Source: Clostridia bacterium
Lineage (GTDB): Bacteria; Bacillota; Clostridia; Oscillospirales; CAG-272
DNA length: 8,350 nt
NCBI GenBank assembly: GCA_017540285.1
Contig: JAFYBI010000330.1
Span: 1-8,350, forward strand
Reading direction: 5' to 3'
Position numbers and translations under genes: made by a program
The notes under the pieces: model-generated
Seen by the model: the letters and a program-made list of their open reading frames with translations, nothing else
What the model was told of the DNA's origin: nothing
Databases searched by the model: none
Part shown: piece by piece, positions 1 through 5,370 of the stretch
Numbering within the stretch: the first letter of the stretch is position 1
How the letters are laid out: every line of letters starts with the position of its first letter

Positions 1-170
1 AAGGCCAGATAATACTGATTCCCGTCTGAATCGTTGCACAGGCGGGCCGCTTTCCCGCCATGACTGCACTTCGCCGCCTTGCAATACCGCCAGTATTGCA
101 AGGCGATCTGCGTTTGTCCTGACGAAAAATCGTCTCCCCCTATTGCAACAATTTAGAAGCTCATCAGTAT
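1..170. other. Gene-free left-edge region with clustered inverted repeats
   Basis: No convincing gene lies here. The stretch holds three short inverted repeats in a row: GGCGGG/CCCGCC (41-46 and 54-59), a perfect 13-bp repeat (75-87 and 93-105, listed separately) and GACGA/TCGTC around four A residues (121-134). The 8-mer TTGCAATA or its complement TATTGCAA occurs three times (79-86, 95-101 with its flanking base, 141-148). The 11-mer GACGAAAAATC occurs at 121-131 and again at 187-197. One frame stays open from position 2 to a stop at 170-172, but it has no start with a ribosome binding site and its composition is not protein-like. The density of dyads suggests an interspersed repeat or a structured RNA; that is inference. 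Confidence 0.5.
75..105. repeat. Perfect 13-bp inverted repeat with 5-nt loop
   Basis: Positions 75-87 (CGCCTTGCAATAC) are the exact reverse complement of 93-105, with loop CGCCA (88-92). Neither side is followed by a T-run, so it does not look like an intrinsic terminator. It sits among other dyads just beyond the 3' end of the LRR gene. It could be the core of a REP/MITE-like repeat dispersed in the genome, or a hairpin in an RNA that starts outside the window. Confidence 0.75.
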
Positions 171-206
171 AAAATCGCCGGGCGGGGACGAAAAATCCCT
201 GCCCGG
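171..206 (-). terminator. Likely intrinsic terminator of the LRR protein gene
   Basis: Read leftward, just past the stop codon at 213, the sequence forms an 11-bp GC-rich stem: CCGGGCAGGGA (206-196) pairs with TCCCCGCCCGG (188-178), with one A-C mismatch and a 7-nt loop TTTTTCG. CGATTTTAT follows. The position is right for ending transcription of the leftward gene. The T-run is short and interrupted, so efficiency is uncertain. Confidence 0.55.
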
Positions 207-212
207 TCTCTC

Positions 213-1745
213 TTATTCAAAATGTCTTTCCGCCGCGAGGAAGATGTCGTTTCCTTCCGCGACGGCAGGTTCGGCCCACTCGCTTTCCGCAAAGCGGCAG
301 TAGATCCCCCGGAACGCGCCGCAGTCGGAGAACGCGTATTCATCCACCTCGGTGAGCGGGGAGAGGAGCGTGATCCGCTCGAGAGCGGTGCAGAAGCTGA
401 ACGTATATGCGCCGATCTCACGGATGCCGCGGCCGAGGACGATCTTCTTCAGCCCGGTGCACTTGTTAAACGCGCGCAGGCCGAGCCGCTGTACCGTGTC
501 GGGGATTGTGAGCTCTTCGAGCGCGGGGCAGTTGATGAAGCAGCGCGGACCGATCTCGCGCACATTCGCGCCGAAGTTGATCGTGTGCAGGGACGTGCAG
601 TTGTAGAACGTTTGTTCCCCGAGCACTTCCACGCAGTCGGAGATCGTCACGACAGCGAGCGAAGAGCAGTTGATGAGGAAGTTGCGGTCGAGCTCGCGCA
701 CGATGACGCCGTCGACCATGTCGGGCACGACGAAATGCGCCCACGTTCCCTTCGCCTTCTCGTACAGATCCTTGCGGAACGAGAGGATCCCGTCCTCGGT
801 GATCGAGAACCACGGCGACCGCGTCGAATCGGTCATGTTTACCTCTTCGAGACCCGTCATGGCTTTCGCCTTCTCGTAGACCGTACCAGCTGCCTTCGAC
901 GAGGCGTCGCGGAACTTCTCGAGCGAGCGGAAAACGGCGATCGCGTCGTCGTATTCACCCGCTTCGGCGAGGGCGACGGCGCGGTTGTACCGGATCGTCG
1001 GGACGATGACGCACACGGTCGTGATAAGGAGCGCGATCAGGAGGAGCGCCGCCGCGAGGATGCCGATCGCCTTCGCCTTGTCGGTCATTTTGCTCGCCCT
1101 GCGCTTTTTCTCCCGCGCGATTTCCCGCTCGGATTTCTCCCCGACCTCCGCCGCGCGCTTTGCGAGGGCCTCCCGGCTGAGGTGTTCCGCGAGCCACGCG
1201 CGCTTCACGCCGCAGGAGCCGCAGCCCGCCGCCGAGGCGAGGTTGATCTGACCGCACGCGCACCGCCAGGCTCCGTCGATCTCGTCGGGCCAGTACCGCG
1301 CCTCGGTCACGCCTGCGCATTCCTGACGCATGGCCTCGTAGAGGGGATCGGTCTGCCAGACGACGGCCTGCTCGGGAAAGCGTTTGCCCGGGACGCCGTC
1401 CGCGTTCTCCCAGACCTCGCCCGACGCATACCGCACGGAGCGGACGAGGACCGCGGCGTAAACCGCCTTCTCAAAGGGAACGGGGACGGGCGCGGATTCG
1501 CCGGGGGTGAGGACGACGCCCTCGCTCTGCCCGACAACCTCGCGCCGTTCGGACTGATATTCGATATCCGCCGTGTAGGACGCGACGGCAAAATCGCCGC
1601 AGGGGACGGCGGTGACGGTCATTTCGATGCCGCTCTCCGGGGAGGGCCGGACGAGGCGGATTCTTTTCACCTGCACCGGGCAGGCGGGGATCCATTCGCG
1701 CGTCTCCCGGTCGCTGACGACGCGCGCCGACGATGTTTCTGCCAT
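213..1745 (-). CDS. Zinc-ribbon, membrane-anchored BspA-type leucine-rich repeat protein
   Basis: The 510-residue product has four visible parts. Residues 1-135 are beta-rich with no assigned function. Residues 160-185 form a zinc-ribbon-like knuckle, W-x-C-x-C (C162, C164) and C-x2-C (C175, C178), flanked by tryptophans. A basic, charged linker (186-223) precedes one transmembrane helix (about 224-250). After the helix come a TPR-like helical pair (252-290) and at least five BspA-type LRR_5 repeats (about 345-480) with the recurring pattern of a cysteine or asparagine turn followed by L-x-x-I-x-I/F. The positive charge before the helix predicts the zinc ribbon inside the cell and the LRR domain outside. 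This layout is familiar in gut Clostridia, where the LRR part is thought to bind ligands; the ligand is unknown. The ATG start is supported by CGGAG (1756-1752) six bases upstream. It lies 66 bp behind the mecA-like gene and probably has its own extended -10 promoter. Confidence 0.85.
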   Translation of the reverse strand: MAETSSARVVSDRETREWIPACPVQVKRIRLVRPSPESGIEMTVTAVPCGDFAVASYTADIEYQSERREVVGQSEGVVLTPGESAPVPVPFEKAVYAAVLVRSVRYASGEVWENADGVPGKRFPEQAVVWQTDPLYEAMRQECAGVTEARYWPDEIDGAWRCACGQINLASAAGCGSCGVKRAWLAEHLSREALAKRAAEVGEKSEREIAREKKRRASKMTDKAKAIGILAAALLLIALLITTVCVIVPTIRYNRAVALAEAGEYDDAIAVFRSLEKFRDASSKAAGTVYEKAKAMTGLEEVNMTDSTRSPWFSITEDGILSFRKDLYEKAKGTWAHFVVPDMVDGVIVRELDRNFLINCSSLAVVTISDCVEVLGEQTFYNCTSLHTINFGANVREIGPRCFINCPALEELTIPDTVQRLGLRAFNKCTGLKKIVLGRGIREIGAYTFSFCTALERITLLSPLTEVDEYAFSDCGAFRGIYCRFAESEWAEPAVAEGNDIFLAAERHFE

Positions 1746-1746
1746 A

Positions 1747-1787
1747 CTGTGCTCCGATTGTTGTGTTCTGCCCTTATCATAGCACAG
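1747..1787 (-). promoter_or_regulatory. 7-bp inverted repeat joining the -10 region and start region of the LRR gene
   Basis: CTGTGCT (leftward 1787-1781) is exactly complementary to AGCACAG (1753-1747), with 27 nt between. The upstream arm overlaps the TG and first base of the extended -10. The downstream arm covers the last base of the ribosome binding site and the spacer before the ATG. In RNA that enters from the mecA-like gene, the two could pair and hinder initiation. At 7 bp, chance cannot be excluded. Confidence 0.35.
1776..1784 (-). promoter_or_regulatory. Extended -10 promoter of the LRR gene
   Basis: Read leftward, TGCTATGAT matches an extended -10 (TGn followed by TATGAT at 1781-1776). 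No good -35 is seen; the hexamer 17 bp upstream is TGGAAT. Transcription would start near 1769, giving a leader of about 24 nt before the ATG at 1745. Confidence 0.45.
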
Positions 1788-1811
1788 CCGTGCGTCCGAT
1801 TCCAGCGGATT

Positions 1812-2375
1812 TTATGAATAATGCGCGCGGGAATCGAACGGGCCGAGTTTTTGAGCGGCATTCTCCGCGCAGAGCACGTCGCAGTGCTCGCTTATGTAGA
1901 ATACCGCCTCCACCGGACAGAGGGAGCCGAGGTGCTCGCCCGGCGCGGGATTCTCCCGGTCGAGGATGAGATAATACGTCCGCCTTGCCCGGTCGACGAA
2001 CGCCGCGCTCGATCCGCTGTATTCCGCCCGCGAGAGGTCCGCGCAGCATCCGAGAAGCCCGGAGATCTCGCCGAAGGCATAGACGTATTTCCGCGCGGGG
2101 ATAGCTGTCAGCCGCCGCTCCGTCACCGTGAATTCGCCGTCCGGGAGCGGAGACGGCAGGGAGCCGAGCCGGGTGACGAAAAGCTCGCATCCGCCTGCCC
2201 GGGAGGGGTAAATCTGCACGTAGATCCGCCCGTCCATCCGCGAGATGCCGTACAGCCTTTCCGCGTCGTCGATGATGCCCCGCAGGACCTTGCCGGTCGA
2301 GCCCCGATACCGCAGCCATTCGTCGGACGAAAGCGTCAGCTTGATCTGTGAGTCGCTGATTACAATGAGTTCCAT
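1812..2375 (-). CDS. MecA-like adaptor protein (ClpC adaptor / competence regulator family)
   Basis: The 187-residue product resembles MecA, the adaptor that delivers substrates to the ClpC-ClpP protease in Firmicutes. The N-terminal part (1-70) begins like MecA, with a short beta strand and an I-K-L-T strand, and ends in the C-E-L-F-V-T-R strand that matches the family's L-E-I-I-V-T-K. A short linker (71-93) follows. The C-terminal domain (94-181) has the Y-x-F-x-E/D-I core, an acidic/aromatic middle, the R-x-Y-Y-L-I-L strand and a final I-S-E-H segment. In known MecA the C-terminal domain binds ClpC and the N-terminal domain binds substrate. This protein is shorter than the roughly 218-residue B. 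subtilis MecA, mainly because the linker is short. The start is supported by AGAGGA four bases upstream and AGGTGG further up. It lies behind a terminator and has its own TATAAT -10. Substrate and orthology are unproven, so no gene symbol is given. Confidence 0.75.
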   Translation of the reverse strand: MELIVISDSQIKLTLSSDEWLRYRGSTGKVLRGIIDDAERLYGISRMDGRIYVQIYPSRAGGCELFVTRLGSLPSPLPDGEFTVTERRLTAIPARKYVYAFGEISGLLGCCADLSRAEYSGSSAAFVDRARRTYYLILDRENPAPGEHLGSLCPVEAVFYISEHCDVLCAENAAQKLGPFDSRAHYS

Positions 2376-2407
2376 GATTCCTCTACCACCTGATTTGATC
2401 CATCCTC

Positions 2408-2413
2408 ATTATA
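2408..2413 (-). promoter_or_regulatory. Consensus -10 box upstream of the mecA-like gene
   Basis: Read leftward, a perfect TATAAT occurs 32 bp before the ATG at 2375. No recognisable -35 lies 16-19 bp upstream, where the sequence is TACCAT or a shifted version of it. It may be weak or activator-dependent. A short A/T dyad, AAATT(N4-5)AATTT, lies further upstream around 2440-2457. Confidence 0.45.
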
Positions 2414-2461
2414 ATCCGCCGCGCGGAAAAATGGTACCCCTAAAATTCTGGAAATTTCGCG

Positions 2462-2493
2462 GACAAACAGAAAACCGCAGGAAGTCCTGCGGT
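2462..2493 (-). terminator. Intrinsic terminator of the 56-residue protein gene
   Basis: Read leftward, ACCGCAGGA (2493-2485) pairs perfectly with TCCTGCGGT (2482-2474) around a CT turn. TTTCTGTTT follows. It starts 23 bases after the stop codon at 2516 and isolates this gene from the mecA-like gene downstream. Confidence 0.8.
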
Positions 2494-2515
2494 CGTCCGT
2501 GCGTGCCGGTTCTGT

Positions 2516-2686
2516 TCAGAGGATCTCGTCATGCTTTTTCGGCGCGCGGTCCTTTTTCGGCGGGTTCTTGACGGCCTCGTCGATCTGGGCGCCGTTCAGC
2601 ATGGAAGTCTGGTTCTTCGAATCCTGTTCGCGGAAATTGCGGTCCGCCTGGTTCAGATTCTGGTTCTTTTTCTTCTTGTCTGCCAT
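2516..2686 (-). CDS. Small, highly charged 56-residue protein of unknown function
   Basis: A 57-codon reading frame runs from ATG at 2686 to TGA at 2516, with the excellent ribosome binding site AGGAGGCC (2700-2693) six bases upstream and a strong terminator just downstream. The product starts MADKKKKNQN and ends APKKHDEIL. It has 10 Lys, 7 Asn, 6 Asp and 5 Gln, no cysteine, no tryptophan and no hydrophobic stretch, so it is predicted soluble and probably disordered, with a K-rich N-terminus and a P-P-K-K near the C-terminus. I do not recognise the family. The composition is reminiscent of small spore or nucleic-acid-associated proteins of Firmicutes, but that is only an impression. It lies 73 bp behind the SLH gene with no terminator between them. 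Its ribosome binding site is in one arm of a long inverted repeat. Confidence 0.8.
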   Translation of the reverse strand: MADKKKKNQNLNQADRNFREQDSKNQTSMLNGAQIDEAVKNPPKKDRAPKKHDEIL

Positions 2687-2692
2687 GGAAAT

Positions 2693-2748
2693 GGCCTCCT
2701 TTGCGTTTTTGTCCCGGGAACCGTTTTCAGTATGCCGCAGAGGAGGCC
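2693..2748 (-). promoter_or_regulatory. Inverted repeat that can hide the ribosome binding site of the 56-residue protein
   Basis: Read leftward, GGCCTCCTCTGCG (2748-2736), which begins 11 nt past the SLH stop codon, is complementary to CGCAAAGGAGGCC (2705-2693) at 12 of 13 positions, with one C-A mismatch. The 30-nt loop contains CCCGGG. The downstream arm is the ribosome binding site AGGAGGCC. In RNA extending from the SLH gene this hairpin would block translation. A weak -10-like CATACT (2734-2729) begins just after the upstream arm, but no -35 is visible. No T-run follows, so it is not a terminator. Confidence 0.65.
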
Positions 2749-2759
2749 GGATTATTCGC

Positions 2760-4034
2760 TCAGCCGAGATTTTTGCGCACGTTCAGAAGGATTTGCGCGA
2801 CTTCGGCACGCGAGAGGGACCGGTTGGCGGAAATGGTCCCCGCGCCCGTCCCCCGGAAGATCCCGGCGGAGGTGAGGGCGGAGAGGGACCCGCGCGCCCA
2901 TGCCGGAACGCTCGCGGAATCGGCGAACACGGCGACGGCATCCGATTCTTCGGCGCCGATGATCGCGTTGAGGATCACGGCGGCTTCGGCGCGGGTGACG
3001 GTTTCCTGCGGGCGGAACCAACGGAGACCGTTCTCCTCCCGTCCCTTCACGATCCCGAGCGATACTGCCCGCGCGACGTATCCGCTGGCTTCGGGGGAGA
3101 TCGACGCGTCATCGGCAAAGCCGGCAGCGGCAGGCGGGAGATCCCCGGCGCCGAGGGCTTTCATCACGGTCACGAGAAAGTCCTCGCGCGTGACGGCGGC
3201 ATCCGGATCGAAGAGGAGCGCGCCGTTCTTCGTCTTCACGTCCATCGCCCCCTCCGACGCCATGACGAGCGCGGCATTGTGCGCCCAGTGCCCCTCCATG
3301 TCGGAGAGCTTCATCCCGGACGCGGCTTTCGAGACGGTGACGGTCACGGTGCGCGGGGCGGAATAATGCCCCCATTCATCCCGCACGGTGTAGGTGAAGC
3401 GGTCGGTCCCGCGCACCCCGTCGAAGGGTGTGTAGCGGTAGGAACCGCAGGAGGCATCCGTCAGTTCGACGAGCCCCTTCTTCGGGTATTCGGCGATCTC
3501 AAAGAGGATCGCGTCGCCGTCCGGGTCGGAGCCCTCGAGTGTCTCCCACACGGTGATATCCTCCTGGGTCCAGCACTCGATCGCATCGTTCGCGCCGTTT
3601 GCGGATTTTGCGGCGGCCGGGGCGGCGTTCGACTCGTCCGTGTAGCGGAGGAGGCAGGGGAGGGAATAGTCCCCGGAGGCGCGGAAGCGGAACGAGCTCT
3701 CGCGGCATCCCGTCGCGGGGACGAAACGGAGGGAGGAGAGGGAGGAGGCGCTGATTTCCTGACCGGCGGCGACCGGCGCGTCCCCGAGCAGAAGGCGTCC
3801 GTCCGAGACCGGCGGCAGGGAGGTGACGGTGACGGCGTCGAAGGCGCACCCGACGGCGTTCACGAAGTCCGCCTCCCGGAAACGGATATCTCCCGTGACA
3901 AGCCCTGTGACGATCATCTCCTGTCCGCCGGCGATCACCTCGAGACCGGGGGAGAGCAGGGAGGATGCCGCGGCATGCACCGGCAGGATCAGGAACAGGG
4001 CGAGGAGGATGACGGGGATCAGGCTGCGTTTCAT
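2760..4034 (-). CDS. Secreted S-layer-homology (SLH) domain cell-surface protein
   Basis: The 424-residue product has an N-terminal signal peptide (K2-R3, hydrophobic 5-18, A-x-A-type cleavage near 21-24). The next part (about 27-135) is beta-rich and repeats features of the following domain. Residues about 137-236 look like a cadherin-like/Ig-like repeat of the tandem type: D-P-D-G-D (170-174), a G-x-Y-R-Y-T-P-F-D-G turn (197-206), D-R-F-T-Y-T-V (211-217) and a final V-T-V-T-V strand. Three SLH repeats follow (about 244-296, 305-359 and 370-422), each with the key T-R-E-D, T-R-A-E or S-R-A-E motif (282-285, 347-350, 408-411). SLH domains bind pyruvylated secondary cell-wall polymers, so the protein should be anchored to the wall and display the beta domains. 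AAAGGA lies nine bases before the ATG. The gene diverges from ilvE; no clear promoter of its own was found. Confidence 0.88.
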   Translation of the reverse strand: MKRSLIPVILLALFLILPVHAAASSLLSPGLEVIAGGQEMIVTGLVTGDIRFREADFVNAVGCAFDAVTVTSLPPVSDGRLLLGDAPVAAGQEISASSLSSLRFVPATGCRESSFRFRASGDYSLPCLLRYTDESNAAPAAAKSANGANDAIECWTQEDITVWETLEGSDPDGDAILFEIAEYPKKGLVELTDASCGSYRYTPFDGVRGTDRFTYTVRDEWGHYSAPRTVTVTVSKAASGMKLSDMEGHWAHNAALVMASEGAMDVKTKNGALLFDPDAAVTREDFLVTVMKALGAGDLPPAAAGFADDASISPEASGYVARAVSLGIVKGREENGLRWFRPQETVTRAEAAVILNAIIGAEESDAVAVFADSASVPAWARGSLSALTSAGIFRGTGAGTISANRSLSRAEVAQILLNVRKNLG

Positions 4035-4118
4035 GGCAAATCATCCTTTCGTTTATCGGATTTCGTTCATGTGTATGCATCCGGGCGCGAACTTATCACG
4101 GGATTTGTCGGAATTTTT

Positions 4119-4147
4119 ATTCGCATAACCTTGCAATTTGCGCGAAT
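4119..4147. promoter_or_regulatory. Inverted repeat over the ilvE -35 box (possible operator)
   Basis: ATTCGC (4119-4124) and GCGAAT (4142-4147) are exact inverted copies 17 bp apart, flanking the -35 box TTGCAA and most of the promoter spacer. The geometry could suit a dimeric repressor, but 6-bp arms are weak evidence. Confidence 0.25.
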
Positions 4148-4159
4148 GTGATGTATAAT
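4131..4159 (+). promoter_or_regulatory. Sigma-A promoter of ilvE
   Basis: TTGCAA (4131-4136) and a perfect TATAAT (4154-4159) are separated by the optimal 17 bp. Transcription would start near 4166. The 5' leader is only about 22 nt, so there is no room for a T-box or leader-peptide attenuator. Confidence 0.8.
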
Positions 4160-4187
4160 AAAGAAAAAATTCCCGGAGGCAAACAAC

Positions 4188-5258
4188 ATGCTCAATATCC
4201 GCATTGAAAAAACGACCTCGCCGAAGGTCAAGCCGGACTACAAGAAGCTCGGCTTCGGCAATTACTTCACCGATCACATGTTCCTCATGGACTATTCCGT
4301 CGAGGAAGGCTGGCACGACGCTCGGATCGTTCCCTACGGACCGATCGCGCTCGACCCCTCCGCCATGGTGTTCCACTATGCGCAGGAGCTCTTCGAGGGC
4401 ATGAAGGCATACCGCAGAGCGGACGGCGGCGTTCAGCTCTTCCGTCCGTGGAAGAACATCGAGCGCATGAACAATACCTGCGACCGTCTCTGCGTGCCCC
4501 AGATCCCGGCGGAGGACGTCCTTCAGGCGATCAAGGCCGTCGTCAAAACGGACGAGGACTGGGTCCCCTATGACGAAGGCACCTCCCTCTATATCCGCCC
4601 GTTCATCATCGCGACGGACGCGCACCTCGGCGTGCATCCGTCCCACACCTATCTCTTCGCGATCATCCTCTCCCCGGTAGGCTCCTATTACGAAGCGGGC
4701 ATCAACCCGGTCAAGATCTACGTCGAGCGCGAATACGTCCGCTGCGTCAAGGGCGGCACGGGACGCGCGAAGGCAGGCGGCAACTACGCGGCCTCCCTCA
4801 TCGGTCAGAAGAGAGCGGAGGACATGGGCTACGCGCAGGTCCTCTGGCTGGACGGCATTTACCGCAAGTATATCGACGAAGTCGGCGCGATGAACGTCTT
4901 CTTCGTGATCAACGGCACGGTGGTCACGCCCTCCCTCGAGGACGGCAACATCCTGCCCGGCGTGACCCGCGCTTCCTGCGTCGAGCTGCTTCAGAAGTGG
5001 GGCATCCCGGTCGAGGAACGCAAGCTGTCCATCGACGAAGTCATCGCGGCGAACGAGAACGGAACGCTTGACGAGGCGTTCGGCACCGGCACCGCGGCGG
5101 TCATTTCCCCGATCGGCGAGCTCTTCGACGAAGGAAAGCACATGATCATCAACAACAACGAGATCGGTCCGATCGCGCAGAAGCTCTACGATGCCATCAC
5201 CGGCATGCAGTGGGGCAAGAAGCCCGACGTGATGGGCTGGATCGAAAAGATCGACTGA
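4188..5258 (+). CDS. ilvE: Branched-chain amino acid aminotransferase (class IV, PLP-dependent)
   Basis: The enzyme moves the amino group between glutamate and the 2-oxo acids of leucine, isoleucine and valine. It is the last step of their synthesis and the first of their breakdown, in the cytoplasm. The 356-residue product matches the longer BCAT type: F-H-Y-A-Q-E-L-F-E-G-M-K-A-Y (62-75), Y-I-R-P-F (135-139), the PLP lysine K195 in A-K-A-G-G-N-Y-A-A, E-V-G-A-M-N (231-236), I-L-P-G-V-T-R (255-261) and the phosphate-binding G-T-G-T-A-A-V-I-S-P (299-308). No key residue is missing and length is normal. GGAGG (4175-4179) lies eight bases before the ATG. It is a single-gene unit with its own promoter and terminator; no other ilv or leu gene is in view. 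Confidence 0.95.
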   Translation: MLNIRIEKTTSPKVKPDYKKLGFGNYFTDHMFLMDYSVEEGWHDARIVPYGPIALDPSAMVFHYAQELFEGMKAYRRADGGVQLFRPWKNIERMNNTCDRLCVPQIPAEDVLQAIKAVVKTDEDWVPYDEGTSLYIRPFIIATDAHLGVHPSHTYLFAIILSPVGSYYEAGINPVKIYVEREYVRCVKGGTGRAKAGGNYAASLIGQKRAEDMGYAQVLWLDGIYRKYIDEVGAMNVFFVINGTVVTPSLEDGNILPGVTRASCVELLQKWGIPVEERKLSIDEVIAANENGTLDEAFGTGTAAVISPIGELFDEGKHMIINNNEIGPIAQKLYDAITGMQWGKKPDVMGWIEKID

Positions 5259-5277
5259 GGACCCGAATTCCACAAGA

Positions 5278-5311
5278 AAGCCGTCGCTTCGCGCGGAGCG
5301 GCGGCTTTTTT
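5278..5311 (+). terminator. Intrinsic terminator of ilvE
   Basis: GCCGTCGCTTC (5280-5290) pairs with GGAGCGGCGGC (5295-5305) in an 11-bp stem that includes two G-U pairs, with loop GCGC. Six T residues follow (5306-5311). It begins about 20 bases after the ilvE stop. Confidence 0.9.
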
Positions 5312-5338
5312 CACGCCTTCCCGGTTTTCGCATAGACT
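5310..5338 (+). promoter_or_regulatory. Weak promoter of the PRK06851-like ATPase gene
   Basis: TTCACG (5310-5315, 4 of 6 matches to TTGACA) and TAGACT (5333-5338, 4 of 6 matches to TATAAT) are 17 bp apart, right after the ilvE terminator. The start would be near 5345, about 26 nt before the ATG at 5371. Confidence 0.4.
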
Positions 5339-5370
5339 GCGGATGCAGAAAATCAGGTTTGGGAGGGTTT

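Noticed and set aside
2..172. Open frame entering from the left edge on the plus strand
   Set aside because: It spans the inverted repeats, has no start with a ribosome binding site, and encodes an Arg/Ser/Pro/Cys-rich stretch with no recognisable motif.
222..1817. A 531-codon plus-strand frame opposite the LRR gene
   Set aside because: It has no ribosome binding site and a low-complexity charged composition. The opposite strand encodes recognisable zinc-ribbon, membrane and LRR parts.
3728..3748. Purine-rich tract (GGAGGGAGG type) that could form a two-tier G-quadruplex
   Set aside because: It encodes a Ser/Leu-rich stretch of the SLH protein on the other strand; codon use explains it.
2499..4151. 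A 550-codon plus-strand frame opposite the SLH gene
   Set aside because: The minus strand carries a signal peptide and three SLH repeats. The plus-strand product is Gly/Arg/Glu-rich without domains and would also cover the 56-residue gene.
4035..4187. T-box or riboswitch leader upstream of ilvE
   Set aside because: The promoter leaves only about 22 nt of leader, and no terminator-like hairpin lies between promoter and start codon.
4053..5333. A 426-codon minus-strand frame opposite ilvE
   Set aside because: ilvE has full catalytic motifs, a promoter and a terminator; the antisense frame is a by-product of codon bias.
5359..5370. Upstream TTG start for the ATPase gene
   Set aside because: The ribosome binding site GGGAGG lies after this TTG and before the ATG at 5371.
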